Shown one piece after another: positions 46,879 through 60,389 of a stretch of DNA of 64,000 nt. Source of the DNA: Carallia brachiata (lineage: Eukaryota > Streptophyta > Magnoliopsida > Malpighiales > Rhizophoraceae); the NCBI GenBank assembly GCA_021464245.1, contig JADCRB010000021.1:663305-727304 (forward strand), written 5' to 3'. The position numbers were made by a program, and so were the translations under genes. How positions within the stretch are numbered: position 1 is the stretch's first letter; each line of letters starts with the position of its first letter. The notes below the pieces were generated by a model. The model had not been told where the DNA came from, searched no databases, and saw nothing but the letters and a program-made list of their open reading frames with translations.

Positions 46879-49210
46879 CTACTCTACAGCTCCACGGCAA
46901 TACTTACCAAATCCAAACCCTTCGCTGGCTTCATGAATGGCAAGAAGTAATCTATCCTCTAAGTGTTGCTTTGAAGGATACTCTGGTAAATCCAACTGAT
47001 TGAAGCTGCAGAAATCAGTTAAGACTGAAAGTTAGCTTTACAGACTTCCAACTTACATCACAAAACAGAACTGTGGAAAACAGAGAGACACACACGAAAT
47101 TTAATAAAAGGAAATAGGCAAGTGATAAGAATAGAAAATAACCAAGTATGAGCAGAAGGCAAGTGATCAGGGCTCCCATAGGCCTTGTGTATCTGAAACT
47201 TCTGTGAACCAGAGATTCCCTGAAGTGCACTAAAACCTTCTAAAGGCACCTGCAAGTAATAGAAAAGAACACCCGGATCACTCCACGCTAATCATTTTGA
47301 TTGGAAAGTTGCAACAAGTAAAGGAATGAATGGCCAACTGTTTGCACTAAGGTAATAAATAAATAGTATCAAGATGAAAACAATCCCCAAAAAGCATCAT
47401 TTTCCAAAACAGACCTATAATGCAGCATATCTTATAAGGATCCAATATTCAATAAAACAGGCCTCGAGCAACTTAAATAAGAAACAAAAAGACTCCGAAG
47501 GGATAGGGAAAATCCTTAGAACCTTTCAATCAATAAACGGCAACATATGCCACCATTTTGAAATAATCTTTTATACCCATTTTGTTTTGCTTTTTCAGCA
47601 ACATTTTGTTGCTTTGACAGTTACTTTTCTCTCCATTTTATCTGTTGTGTTGGGCACTCATATAAGATTAAATGAAATTATGCAAATTTAACAATGGAGA
47701 ATTATCAAAATCCCGAAAGAAATTAAAAAAAAAAAAAAGAAAACAGCATGGCAAAAAACAACTATAAGTACAAATGTCAAAACCATATAAAAAAAAAAAA
47801 ACCTTGGAGGTGCCTGTCACAAACTGCAGAAGACGGGCCTTATCTTCCTTGCTGAAACCTTGAACAACCTCCCAAAACCACTGTATGACAGGGGAAGCAG
47901 CACTATAGCCAGAATACTCGGTGTTGGCCCTCAAATCATCCACTGGAAGACATGATAAACAACAATTCTTTAATGCCTTGGTTGTATATTGGAAAGCATT
48001 TGTGTTGGCCTATTTTGGGAAGAATGAGAAGGAGGCAAGAAGGGGGAAATTATGCACAGAAGGCATTAACAGAAACTCACAATCAATATCTGGGAGCCCG
48101 CTTATCAATAATTCCAATTCCTTGTCATTAAAAATGGAAATCAATTCCTTGGGAATAAGTTCAGTGAACCCTTCCAAAAAGGCATTTATTTGAGGACGAA
48201 TTGCAGTAGTCAACCGATGCTCAGCAACCAAATCAACATATTGGTGCTTATTCTCCTCAGTTACTTTCATATTACGACCACCAGCAATCAGTTCATAGTC
48301 AGTTACCTGCAACATATTTGATCCAAACTGGATTATGAAAGAGACCCTCTAACAACCTGGATTACAAAAGTGAATATCTGAAAAAACTCAAATCACATAG
48401 GTATGTGGAAATTATTACTTGAGCCCTTTCGTAGAGTATAAGCTTTTCCTCATCAGCGTCAATACTGAAGGTAAGGCCCAAAACGTCACTTATATCATTC
48501 TGGCAAAGCAAAGGCATAACAAGTAAGAGGTGGAACAAGGCATGTGTCCCTCCGAGCATGAGAGAGAGAAAGGGTTTGAAAAAGTGACATTGAGGTACCT
48601 CAAGCATCCATTTCAAATTTTTGAAGTAATCAGGATCAATGGCCTCGATGTCATGATATGTAACTTTAACTCCTAAAATATGCTTGTAAAAAGATCGAGT
48701 AAAATGGACATCCAAGAGTTGTCCATCCAAGAGAGCTTTTCCAACCTGAAAAATATAGTTAAGAATGAAGACAATAAGACTGATCAATATTTAATCCAAC
48801 AAGAGGGCATGGTATTAATCCCCACCAGAAAATACTATGAGAGAGAGAGGAAGAGTGAGCATATGAAATAATACTCACAACTCTGCCAACAAACTTGAAG
48901 TATGAAAGATGTTCTGTTTGGTAACCAGAGTTGGGATTAGGTTGAAAAGTTGATTCATTCCCCACAGTCGTGAAAAGTAGTGCTCCCTTGTCAAAAAAAA
49001 CTCTGGACAACAACTGATACCACTCCCTTGTTAGTCCACCAGCATCAACACCTTCCTCTCCTTGAAAGTGAACAGTCAACCGTCCTTTCAACTCCTGAGT
49101 TGATCGCAGTCGAAGTTGGTTATAAGAATCTTCTAGTATGTAGGCTCTTCTAACAGAAATTCTCAAAGGACTGTGATGATGATCATGTTGATGCTTGATT
49201 TTTGATCTGA
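46879..49210 (-). other. HECT catalytic domain of the UPL gene
   Basis: The catalytic domain runs from about [18 protein letters not shown] (49165) to the C-terminus. Landmarks are the [14 protein letters not shown] motif (49060), [19 protein letters not shown] across an exon junction, TEENKHQYV and [10 protein letters not shown]. The catalytic Cys lies in SAHTCFNQLDLP, and its codon is split TG|C by the last intron (47143/47005). All catalytic landmarks are present and no frameshift falls in this domain. The end reads GFGFG followed by GTAAGT. Reading through gives eight extra residues to a TAG at 46879-46881, whereas splicing there would join a further exon that I cannot place. Confidence 0.85.
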
Positions 49211-52200
49211 AGTGAGCACGTTTATTATCAAAATCAACAAAGCGTGGTACTTTCAGCATAAGCGAGAAGGACTTCTCAAGCAACCCAGGATTCTGACGGA
49301 TGAAAGCATTAAGCAGCTTCCTGTGTTTCTCTGAGAACTTCACAAAAGCAATGTGTTTCTCATCAGCCTTGAGGACAGGGCTTAAGGTTTTCAGCTGTGC
49401 AGTAGAAATGCTTCCATCTTCAACTTCAGGAACGGCGTTGGCATAATCATGACTGGAACCAGCCGGTGCAGGATGCATCTTCTCACACATCACAAAGAAG
49501 GATTCAATATATGGCAAGATGTTCTGAGAGCCCACAGGAAGTGGAGGCATTACTCCAGATGGTTTAGATGTGGAAGCTCTAGAGAGAAGCAGCGCATCTG
49601 GTGCAGCATCTGAATAGCTCTCTATTTTGCTGATGCAAGCGCTAAGTTCCAGCCACAGAGGCTCCAAATCTGCGTTGATGTCAGAAACCAGAGAAATAGC
49701 AGCACCATGCTCTTTTTCTGAAAGAATTTGCTGGCCCTTCTCTTTCTCAACAGGTGACGTGAGAAGAGAACTTAATGCCTGCAAAACCCTTAAGATTGCA
49801 GCTCCATCAGAGGAAGCTGTGCTAAGGAGTGCTTTAACTTCTTCTCCAAATATGCGCAGCTCTTGCATAGCCGATTTAGTCAAGTTTCGCACAGCATCTG
49901 CTAGCTCGTTAATAAACAGTTGACAATGGGTGGGAGCACTAGCCACCAACTTCTTCATTACCTCCGCAACAAGAGTATAAGCATTATCTGATAGCCTGGG
50001 AGCAGAAAATAATTATCTCAGAACAATCATTCAAGTACAACGCCCTTAAAATTCAAAAATTATCACATTACTATTAGCAGGTGACAACAAATTATTTTAA
50101 AAGTACTTATCCTTCTTGCCCCAAGAGAAATTCTTGCATTGTCAATACCTATTATTGTCTGCAAAGTTCTCCATTGAAAAAATCACTCAACAGTTATGAA
50201 AACAGGCTTCGTGATAGAACACGACAACAGAGGTTCAAGCATGACAGATAGAATGCATAAAGATGGAAATATTGCCAAACACCTAGTAATTATGAATTAG
50301 GACAAGAAACATAACATATTAAAAAAAATGTTATAATTTCATGGTTGTGGGTCTGAGGCTTAATTATACCCTTCCCGAGCAAGCAATGAACATAGAAGCC
50401 GAAGTTCTGCTTCGGCAGGTTAAGGAGTATCTTTGGAGCATCATCTTCTTTACTTGCACCAGAAGCTGTCATCTGGGAGGAATCAAAAGCAGTGGATGAC
50501 GAACCAGCATTTCCTGAAGAAGCTGCACCAGCTTCCCCACTAATCTCGGCACTTGAGGCGGATATGTGAGGAGCAGCTATAGCGGTTGGTGATTTTTCCG
50601 TCATGCTTGACTTTCTTTCCGCATTGTCAATGATAACCTCCAACAAATTGAGAAGCTGCAAGAGGAACAAGAAGTAAATATCACGCCATCCCCATGGCCA
50701 TGCTGAATATAATTAAATAACAAGCATCATCCTATGCAAACATCACCTGTTCAAGATGTGCTATACTCCTCAAATAAAGAGGTTCACTCAAGAGGCTCAA
50801 AAGCAAGGCAATTGATATATATCCCTCTTTATGCCGCTGTCCTTCAATTTCATTCTCCTCAATAACCATCGCAGATTTGCCAGTTCCTTGATCAGTGTAT
50901 GCAGATAGCGGAGGGAGTGGCAGCCTAAACTGAAGCAAAATTTTTGCTACATGGGGATGATTCCGTGCAAGTAAGTCAGAGTCTCAAGAATCCGCCTAGA
51001 ACCAAGGGTGGAACCCCTAAAAGGTAAACCACATTGAATCAGCCACCAACTCCTATTACTACTGCCAGAAGACTTTAGATGGAAGTATGAAATAAAGTTA
51101 AATAAATTTCAATTTAGGCTACAGAATCAGAGCCAGAACAAAATGTAGCCCAGCAATATTGGATTAAAGTACAAGATAAGAAGACACTGCAAGATTCCAA
51201 CATTAAAACATCTTCATGGAGTTCATGAGGAACAAGATTTGGACATGATACTGTTTGATTTCACTTAGAATCAATAACTTGTCAGACCCCTAACATATAA
51301 TCTACCATGTTTGTAGGTAACCACATTCTTCCAAGTTCCCTTCACATCAAACAAACCCAACTCAGAAGGAACTTAGAGATCACAGTCCACTGTTGTCAGA
51401 CTAGCAACTAATAATTTACCAGACAGAAAGATAAATAATATAAAATATTTTACCCTTAAAGGATTGTGGACGAGAGTACATCACATTTCCTTGATAAGCA
51501 TAAAGCCGATATGATGGCTCAGAAGCATCTAGATAATTAAAAGGCCTTCTTGCATCAAGCATCAGCATGTCCATCATTATTTTTACCAGGGCACTTCTGG
51601 TTTCACCATGAGCACACAAATTCAGAAGGAGCCTCTGAAATGAACCCTTATACAGTGGCTGAAAGATCAAATCCATCGACACATTTATTAGATGAAGAGT
51701 AACATACGTCATAGAACATTTGAGTAACTGAACAAGTACCTGAACTATGCGAAGCACCCGAATCATTGCTTGTAGAGATTCGGTCCCAACTAAAGGAGCT
51801 CCATCTGCTTCAACAACCTTAGCAGTAACTGACCTCCGTGAGGCAAGACCAGCTCTCCCAAACTGAATCCAATGCCATCACCCCTGCGAGAGGATTCGCC
51901 CCGGCGGCTTCTGGGGTGCATACCAAAGAGTGCATGATTATGATAGCGATGCGCAAATCTTTCCCGCAACATATTGGCTTCCGCGACTAGAGCAGGAGTG
52001 AGATTGGCAAGAATGGCGTCGGATGAAGTAAGGAGGACCTGAAGATGGCAATAATTAATTGTTTTAAAATCAAAATCAAATGTGTTCGGGTTCAAGCAAG
52101 CATTGCACAAGAAAGAATCTACCTCTTCACGCAGATCTGAAGGAAATGTTGCAATGATGGAGACTGTATCCATCTCCACAGGCTGGCCTTCAAGTTCATG

Positions 52201-55200
52201 AGATTGTTGAAGCCTTTGCGCTTGTTGCTGTGCCAAAACTTCTGCCCGGATATCTGGAGGCAGTGCTGCAAGAAACTCAGGGTCTATATCTCCCATATTT
52301 TGTGGTTCAGAATTTGAAGGCTGGGCCACTTGACCCTGCTGAGCAGAGAGAACTTCAGCACGCAGTTCCTCGGGAAGGGCATCCAAGAAAGCGGGATCAA
52401 TTGACCCAGAACTAGCATCACCACCAATTTGCTGCTCCATGGCTGGACCATCCTCTGCTTCCCGGCTAGAATTTTCAGAAACTTCACTGACACTATGAAG
52501 AGACGCATCCCTTCCACTTACAGAAGCAGAATTCCCAAAAGAAGCATTCATCCTTCTTATCCTTGCTGCTTGTGGATCCAAAGGTATTCTATCTGCTGAA
52601 CCTTGCCTCTCTCCACCATCATCATGCCCATCAGCACTTCCAATTTCAACATCCAGGCTCCGAAGGCTTTCCCCTAATGTTGCCCCACTTCCACTGCTTT
52701 CTTGGCTCACTGCTTCAACATCACGGACAGCCAAGTCATTCTGTTCAAACTGCATTTCAACAGAATGAGAATGAGAATCACCAGCCACTGGTCTGCTATC
52801 AGTGTTGCCAGAAACATCAGCTGCCACAGTAGGAGGCACGTTGTTGCTCCCATGATTCACATTGTTTTCAAGATGAACAACAACCTGTGCAACCGCTTCT
52901 GGTTCCTGTAACTGGTTAACTTCACCATTATTTTTGGGTTCCACTACCGATTTGTTCTGATCAGAAGATTTATCAGATGTTGGACCCCTCAACTGCGAAA
53001 CAAGCAACTCCTCCAGCCCTTCGGGTAAAGATGCATTAGATCCACCGCTTTGCTGGTTATCATCAATCCACAAATTCAGACGGTGCCCATGACGCCCATT
53101 TCTCAAAGACCGAAAAATAGAATCCAACTCTGATGAGGTGTTCTCCAAATTCCTATCTGAAAAGACCGTACGTTAACACCAAAATTAGGAGAAAAATTCA
53201 CTCAAATTAATGCAGAATCCAATTGAGTAAAAGGTCACCAGTTATATCTGAGAGAACTTAAATAAAAGCAACAAAAAATTTGCAAAGTACCTATCAGTAG
53301 AAGAGCTCACCTGCTTGTCTTGGAGGGGTTGTGTGCTGTGAAGAAGGTCCTACCAAGAGCGGGTGGTGAGGGGGGGCCGCAGCATCCCCACTCCTGCCAA
53401 GAAGATTGTAGATTGACGTAGTTCGTCCTTGGCGTCTAGAACCAAAAACTTCAACAGGTATTAAGTGAGGAGTTTCACTAGGAAAGCCATGGTCTCTACC
53501 AAAAACCTCTATATGGTCAAAAACATTTATCCCATTGATTCCCTCCTCTAACCTTAGAATTACTGCATCCTCATCTTCCTCCTCATCTTCATCGTCTTCC
53601 TCCGGGACTTCCTCATCAAACTCATCATCCTCAATATCATGATCATCTTGATCTGTGTCAGGATGTGGTAAGTGATGGACTACATCCTCTTCCAGCTCAT
53701 TGTGCCCCTCGTCATCATCATCGTCATCATCGTCCACTTCATCCCCATCATCCCCAGACATCTCTTCATCTTCATCATCATCTTCATCAACAGTTCCTTG
53801 TTCATGAGGCTGGATTTCAAATCGTATTCCAACAGTATCCATGCCATTTTCAAGACTTCTCATATCCTCGGGAGTTTCCTGCATATAGTCATCCTCGGTA
53901 GTGGGGGCAAAACCTCCATCAAGATCCTGGTCATGCTCCATATCTTCTGTAACTGCTTCAGATCGATTATAGCTTTGGACCGCGTTAAATGATTCAGATA
54001 GGCTGGCTGACACCAAATTGTGATTGGACTGGGATGCCATTTCTGTGGACTGGGATATGTCAACATTCCCCGCTTCTACAGATTGACTTTGAGCAGGGGA
54101 TTTTGTTGAATTCTCTCTCTTCCCAGCACTAGAATCAGCAGAGTTAACATGCTCCTTGGTCACCAACTCCAGAGCTTTAATGAGTCCAGTTACAACTTTT
54201 GGTGAGTCAATGCTGTCCAGATCCAACACTTCAAGAGTTTGTGTCAAGGATTTAACCAAACCAACTTCTATGAAAGTGGCCGAAGCTTCCGGAGAGATAT
54301 GCGAACCAGTAGGTGTACGAGCAGCCAGAACATCATTAAGCAGATCAACATAAGCCTGTATATAATTGGTTGGTGGCCCAAAACCATGACAAGAATCAAC
54401 GAAGTCACTGAAAATAAAATCAATCTCTGTGAATACTCTCTTTCTTGCCTCTGCTGAACGGGCACAAGATGCCACCAAACATTGACTAGCCCTACTTGCC
54501 AGTCTATGCCTCCAGTCACCTTCTACTTTCCTTTCCTTTTTCGAATTCCGAGAACATGGAATAAACCAGTGAAGAATATGGTAAAATATTCCTCCAGTGT
54601 GCATGGGACCCCTTTGGTGAGGACCCCTGTAGCTGCTGAGTTCAGCATCTCTTCTAAGCAGCACCTGAACAGATGAAGAATACATCAAAAGAATCTCTGT
54701 CAGAAGCTTCAGGATGAACACAACCTTGGCAAGGCAAGCAGAAACATCCTGAGCACTGGTTCCAGTTTCCTCAGACACAGCAACAACGGCTTTTCCTTTT
54801 CCCTTGACAGCAGCAACATCGATGTCCATATCACTTGATGATGGCCTTTCATCTAGCAAATCTGTTGCTGCTTCTTCTTTCATAGGAGGCATAAAACTGC
54901 TGATGGAATCCAAAAGAAGCTCAATTACGTTTATGAAGCTCTGTGGAGATTTACGGTGAGCTTTACCACTCTTGGAACCGGAATCTTTGCCATGTCCACT
55001 TCCAGATGATGTGTTCACATTGCTCAAAGCAACCTTCCCATCAGTAGCACACAATTTGTCCTTTTCCAATGTTTTCTCCTTCTCTTTTTCTTTGTCTTTG
55101 CTTTTATCTTTCTCACGATCTTTGAGCAACACAATATAAGGCCTTTCACCTACCATCTCAACTTGGCAAACTAACTGTGCAGCCTGCATAAAAATCACTG

Positions 55201-58200
55201 GATCCCTTGAGATGACAGAACTTAAGTTCAGAAGAAAATTGCGTGGCGTGACTCTTCCATTCGAATGTCTATTAGCAGCAGCTACAAGGCTATGCTTTAT
55301 TTCAGATTCCATTGCTTGCTGAAGTGTTTGGGGATCTTCAAGGACATGACAGATAATAGGAGCAGCAAGAGTGTCAAACCCTGGAAATAGACTACTGGTT
55401 GGCAAAGAAAGGAGCAAACTTACACCTTCAGCTTCAAGAAAACAGACAGCAATAGAATGATTTCTGGTGAGAGTGGAACACAGCTGCAGAACAGCATGCA
55501 TTATTTCTGATGGAAGTTGATTCCTGATACAATTGCAAGCTATCTGAATAAGTCTCTTCTGCTCATTTACATCTATATGTTTTATAGGAGGCCCCAGCAC
55601 AGATTGCAGTCTGTTATGCTTATCCTCATCAATACTAACTGCGCTCTGCTGACCGCTACTTTCATCCTTTTTCAGCTGCTCTAAAATTTCTGAGTTCAAT
55701 TTTTGATCGGCCTGCAGGAGCCGATCAATAACGAGAAACGCTGTTGTTACCCATTTTGGAACTTGGTGTTTTTCTCTCTCAATCAAACCAGAATCCCATT
55801 GTGAAAGCAAATCTGAAACAATCTTAACAAGACCATTCTCGGAGGCAATTTCTCGTGCCGCTACATCTTCAAGGAAAATCAAGGCAAGAACATGAAAAAG
55901 AGCAAATAACATGGTATTATTTCTGCTGTCAGAAAGGACACTTCGGTCTTTCACTTGGTCAAGAATAAAAGAGATGATGCTAAACCTATGTTGACCATCA
56001 TTTTGTGAGCATAACAACACAAGAAGATCGCGAACTGAAAAAGCCAAAGCATCTTTCCCTTGCAGAAGTTTTGCACATGTTGATAACAACTCCTCAACTG
56101 GTGGAAGTTGGATCATCTCAACTTCAACCTGCTGAGAATTTGTACTCGCAGCTTCTTCCTTTCCTTCTGTTTCCGAATTCCCTAGGGAGAGGGCCAAAGC
56201 ACGAGCAAGTTCATCATCTTCTGGGACTTCCTCAGGATGCGAGAATAACCACTCCATTGCTAACTCCACACTATTTGAGCCAACTTGTCTCAGAGCTTCT
56301 TCTGCCCTAGGCCTCGAAAAACCCATCTCTACGATCGTGGAAATAGCTGTTTCATTTGGAGGAGGGCCAGTAACACGAGCGCTGGTGCTATTACTCACAT
56401 TCTTCACTTCAACTCCCGAATAGACGTGCTTAATAACAGAAATCACTGCAGTAATAAAATCATTGTTGCCATCAGTGAACTGCGGATGTGTCCAGACAGG
56501 AAGTACTGCCTTAAGCACCATGGACTGAAGCAACTTAACAAATGTCTCTGCATCACATGGAAAAGGTATACTTCCATTTGCCAGAGGCTGTACAAGCAAG
56601 TTCTTTGTGAATGGAGACAGAATAAATGATGATGTCACCAGGTGGTCCATCAGTTTACCGTATCTTGCCAAGGGACCATAAATCCAAGGATGATCTGCAA
56701 CTTCCATACTATCCTGTTTCACATTTCCATCATCAGTCTCCATGGGGGAAAGAGGGGCCCTGTTAACAGCAAAGAGCAATTGACTTGTGGCTTCAAATGT
56801 GGTCAAAACTGAATGGATAACGCCATGCCCATACAAACAATTTAACAGGATTGGATTACAAGAGTCTGGCCTGTCCAGTATTATGCCATCAATGAAATCA
56901 ACAACTCTACCAAAATAACGGCACTTCGATGATATAGATATCTCTGATCCAGAAGGACTTTCATGACCACTGAAATTCATGTGATCAAGGGCAATGGAAG
57001 CAAGAGCACTTGCCACCACTCTAGAAGATGGGGAAACATTTACAGGATCATCACGTCGACGAGAGGGAAGCAGCATTACCTTTCCCAATTCTTGAAACAA
57101 ATGCATGATATGAAAAGACAGTGACCTCACCACATCACAGCAAGATCTATAATAGGATCTTTGCTTGTCAAATTCCATTCTAGTTATACCATCTGGATTA
57201 TCTGAAGTTTCAGAATGATGGGGTTGATGCATGGGTCCCAACCTGTTGGAAAGACCATCAGTGCTCAACCCTTGCTGAAGTCCAGTAGCTCGTCCAATAT
57301 CACGGTAGAGGCTAATAAGGTCCAAAAACTGTGATTCGATACTCCATTCTGATGTCCTTCTCCTCAAAAATGGATCAAGAAACTGTCTAAAGGAGTCAAA
57401 TCGTTCTTCTTCAGATTCATTTGTATTCAATTCCAATTGCTGTGAATCCGTGGCAGAACCAGCACCTTCATCATCCCTTTCAACCTTGGCATCTAAAATC
57501 AAAGCAATTTGCCATAGAACTTCCCGATGCAAACGTCCAACATCCTCCAGAACATCTTTACTACCATTTCCAAACTCTGCAAGCAGCGCAGTGACCCACC
57601 GATTGTCTTTTGAGGCAGCAAGAAACAGAAGAAATTCAACAAGAAAAAGTGATGAAAAAATTTCATCATCTGGCATTGCCCTAGGATCCAGCAAGAAAGA
57701 TCCTGAAGCCCTGTTAAATCCAGCCAAAGCTTTCTTTAAATGATCCCTAAGAAAGTCACAGAATGCACGCGCCAGGGGTCCAGCGTGATTTTGAGTAAAA
57801 CCCTTAAAAACCATGGTGCTATGCAAGGCAATGGACATCCCTTCAGATGACTGGACAACACTAGGCTGCAATAAAAGCTTCAGCAGTGCCTCAATTCCTG
57901 ACTTTTCCACAAATAACCGACATGTTTCAGCATTGTCCATCGTTCTGTGCAACAGAACCATCAAATGAAAGACACAAAGCTGAATAAACTGCTCATTACT
58001 GACTGCTTCAGTACCTGCCTCAACTCCAGTAACTACAGAGCAATTCCCCTCAAGTTCTTTTTCTTCAGAATCCGTTTCCATTGCGGCACTCCCACTAGCT
58101 GTCCCAGCCGACCTTACAAAGTTATTATCCCCAATGGAAGCAATTTTGTAAATTATTTCTATAATGATATCAACACCAGTTCCTCTAAGAGAAGATACAT

Positions 58201-60389
58201 GCCGCAAAAGCTCTTCCACAGCATTTGCCAATGGGACAATGGCATCATTCATCGCTAACACATATTTCCTTTTAGTGAAGGCGTCAACCAGAAACCGTAA
58301 AGCTGAAGCTTCTTTAACTGCTTCCAAGCCTTTGGCATTTAGACATAGAGCACCAAGACCATTTGGAACACATGTAATGGCCTTAGAAGAAGGAAGTATT
58401 CCAGCTACCACTGAGGATAAGAAAGCCTTTGGAAGACCCATTTCATGCAAAGCAGAAAAACAAGTAGGGTCCTTGTGAATAATTTCACTCATAACTGTCA
58501 CAGCTGAGTAATAAATGTCACCTCCAAATTTATCTGCATTTTCATATATCAGTGACAAAGTAGAAGGTAAAGAACTGTCATGGGAATTTAGAGATCTGGT
58601 ATTGTTCACAGGGGAAAATGTAGCAGACCCAAGTGCCTTCAAGAGAACCTTGATGAGCCTTTTCTGAGAGTAGACATGATCATCACTGCATCTTGAGGAC
58701 TCTCCAATCGAATTGTTGTTCACTCCAGGGAAGCCAACTATCCTATGTACTTCTGCCTGTAACCTCTGAGTCAAAAGCTCCACACCCCCCAATTCCCTAA
58801 GAAGTGAAACAGCTGAACTACTGTAATCCATGAGCTTTTGCAAAGATTTTACAGCCAAATAAACAAGGTGCATGTGATTAATATCAGAATCCTCCAAAAG
58901 AGGCAAAAATGTCGGAACCATTCCTGATCCTCTAACATTATTCCCTGAGGCTGAGGATGAAACAATATGGAGCAAATAGAACTGAAGGAGTGCTTCAACA
59001 ACTGCAAGAGATGATGGATCGCTGGAGTTTTTCAGGGACAAAACAGCCTTCTGAAGCACATTCAGGAGAATCATTCGGTTTCCCACAGCAAAACTGATAC
59101 TCGATCCACTCAAAATCCGTGCCCGCTCATGAGAGGCTGAATAAGCAGCTAGCTGAGCTCCTAAGGCAAGCATTGCAAGGGTTCTAATTGTTCCAGGCAC
59201 ACTTTCCTCTGACCGCACAATCCTAATTAACTCATTTGTATACTCTGGCTCATTAGCAAAAAAGGATGTCAATTCTTCATTAGCATCATTAGACTGAACA
59301 AGCACAATGAATGCAAGCAGGCAAATCCTGCTGTACAGCCTGCATACTTTTGGAGAACAAAAAGCTCGAGCATATCTGATTCTAGTCAGCAATGAAAACC
59401 GCAGATCAGGAGGCACACTGTACTGCTGAATACATTCCTTCATCAATAACAGATCATCTCCTTTCCATAAGTGCAGATCTGGCATGTGTATAACCCGCAA
59501 ACTAGCAGAATTCTCATTTCCTATTTGTCCCTTAGTGCTTTGATAATTGAGACCATGCAATTCAAAATAAAGGGATGAACCAATTCGGTACTGAGACTTG
59601 TCATTACTACTATCTACATCAGGTGGGAACAAACATAGCCCCTCCTCCCGGGTTCTCTCATTAGCTATAACAGACGAGTACAAGCCCAAGCCCTCCTCCT
59701 TGCTTCCCCATCCCTGTGCTAAAGACAGGAGACAGCTGTTCACTGACCCGCATCCAATTAACTTCCCACTGCCGTGCAGCTTGGAGGGGCTGATCTTAAC
59801 AAGTGCTGAAAGGGTCTCCAGTGTAGCAATAAGAACCTCAGGATCAGTGGATGCTAGCAGAAGCTTGAAATGCTGAGAAGTGACCAATGAAAGCATGTTA
59901 GAGGAAACAAGGAACCAGGCTTCGGAAGGCATACAGGTCAAAAGAATAGAAAACAATCGTGTAATCACCTATAAAATGCTACATTATTTTCAGCCTTTAG
60001 AAACATACCTCTAAGCCATCAAATGAACTCTTGTTATGACAATTCTCTAAAATAATTTGCATAACTCGTAAAATTTGTAGAACTGCATGTTTTGGGAATG
60101 AAGTATCATCTCCAGATATATTATCTGACAAAATAAGGTCATTCCTACTGGATAAATATGTCCTGAAATATGCATCAAAGTGCAGAAACAGAGGCCTCCA
60201 ATGATGAAATTTCCCCTGAAATCAGAAAAGTATATAAGGGATAGCAGTTGAAAAAGAATAAAAAGGGACATCACGAAGCAAAGCATGCTTTACCTTGCCA
60301 TACTCCCAACGGAAGCCAGAAAGGGGAATTGCTATATCTTGCAACGGACTCTGGATCACCTTGTCAATGAATGCCTTAATTTTAGGAGG
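46879..60389 (-). CDS. HECT-type E3 ubiquitin ligase, UPL1/UPL2 family (5' end outside window)
   Basis: Fifteen coding exons: 60294-60389, 60009-60215, 53311-59872 (6.56 kb), 52123-53156, 51740-52038, 51454-51658, 50747-51016, 50370-50655, 48879-49995, 48599-48745, 48419-48499, 48081-48306, 47803-47942, 47143-47249 and 46879-47005. They encode about 3,635 residues. The first visible residues ([11 protein letters not shown]) are internal for the family, so a short first exon lies beyond 64000. Order: DUF908/DUF913-type N-terminal arms, UBA ([13 protein letters not shown], near 56300), UIM ([12 protein letters not shown], near 56190), an acidic run (53560-53800), DUF4414-like [11 protein letters not shown] repeats, and a C-terminal HECT. 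Resemblance is closest to the rice LARGE2/UPL2 type. It transfers ubiquitin through a Cys thioester to substrates. Four single-base deletions break the frame (near 51857, 51001, 50968 and 50410). Confidence 0.9.

Noticed and set aside
53672..53992. Plus-strand ORFs rich in His and Ile
   Set aside because: They are the antisense of the acidic Asp/Glu run of the UPL protein.
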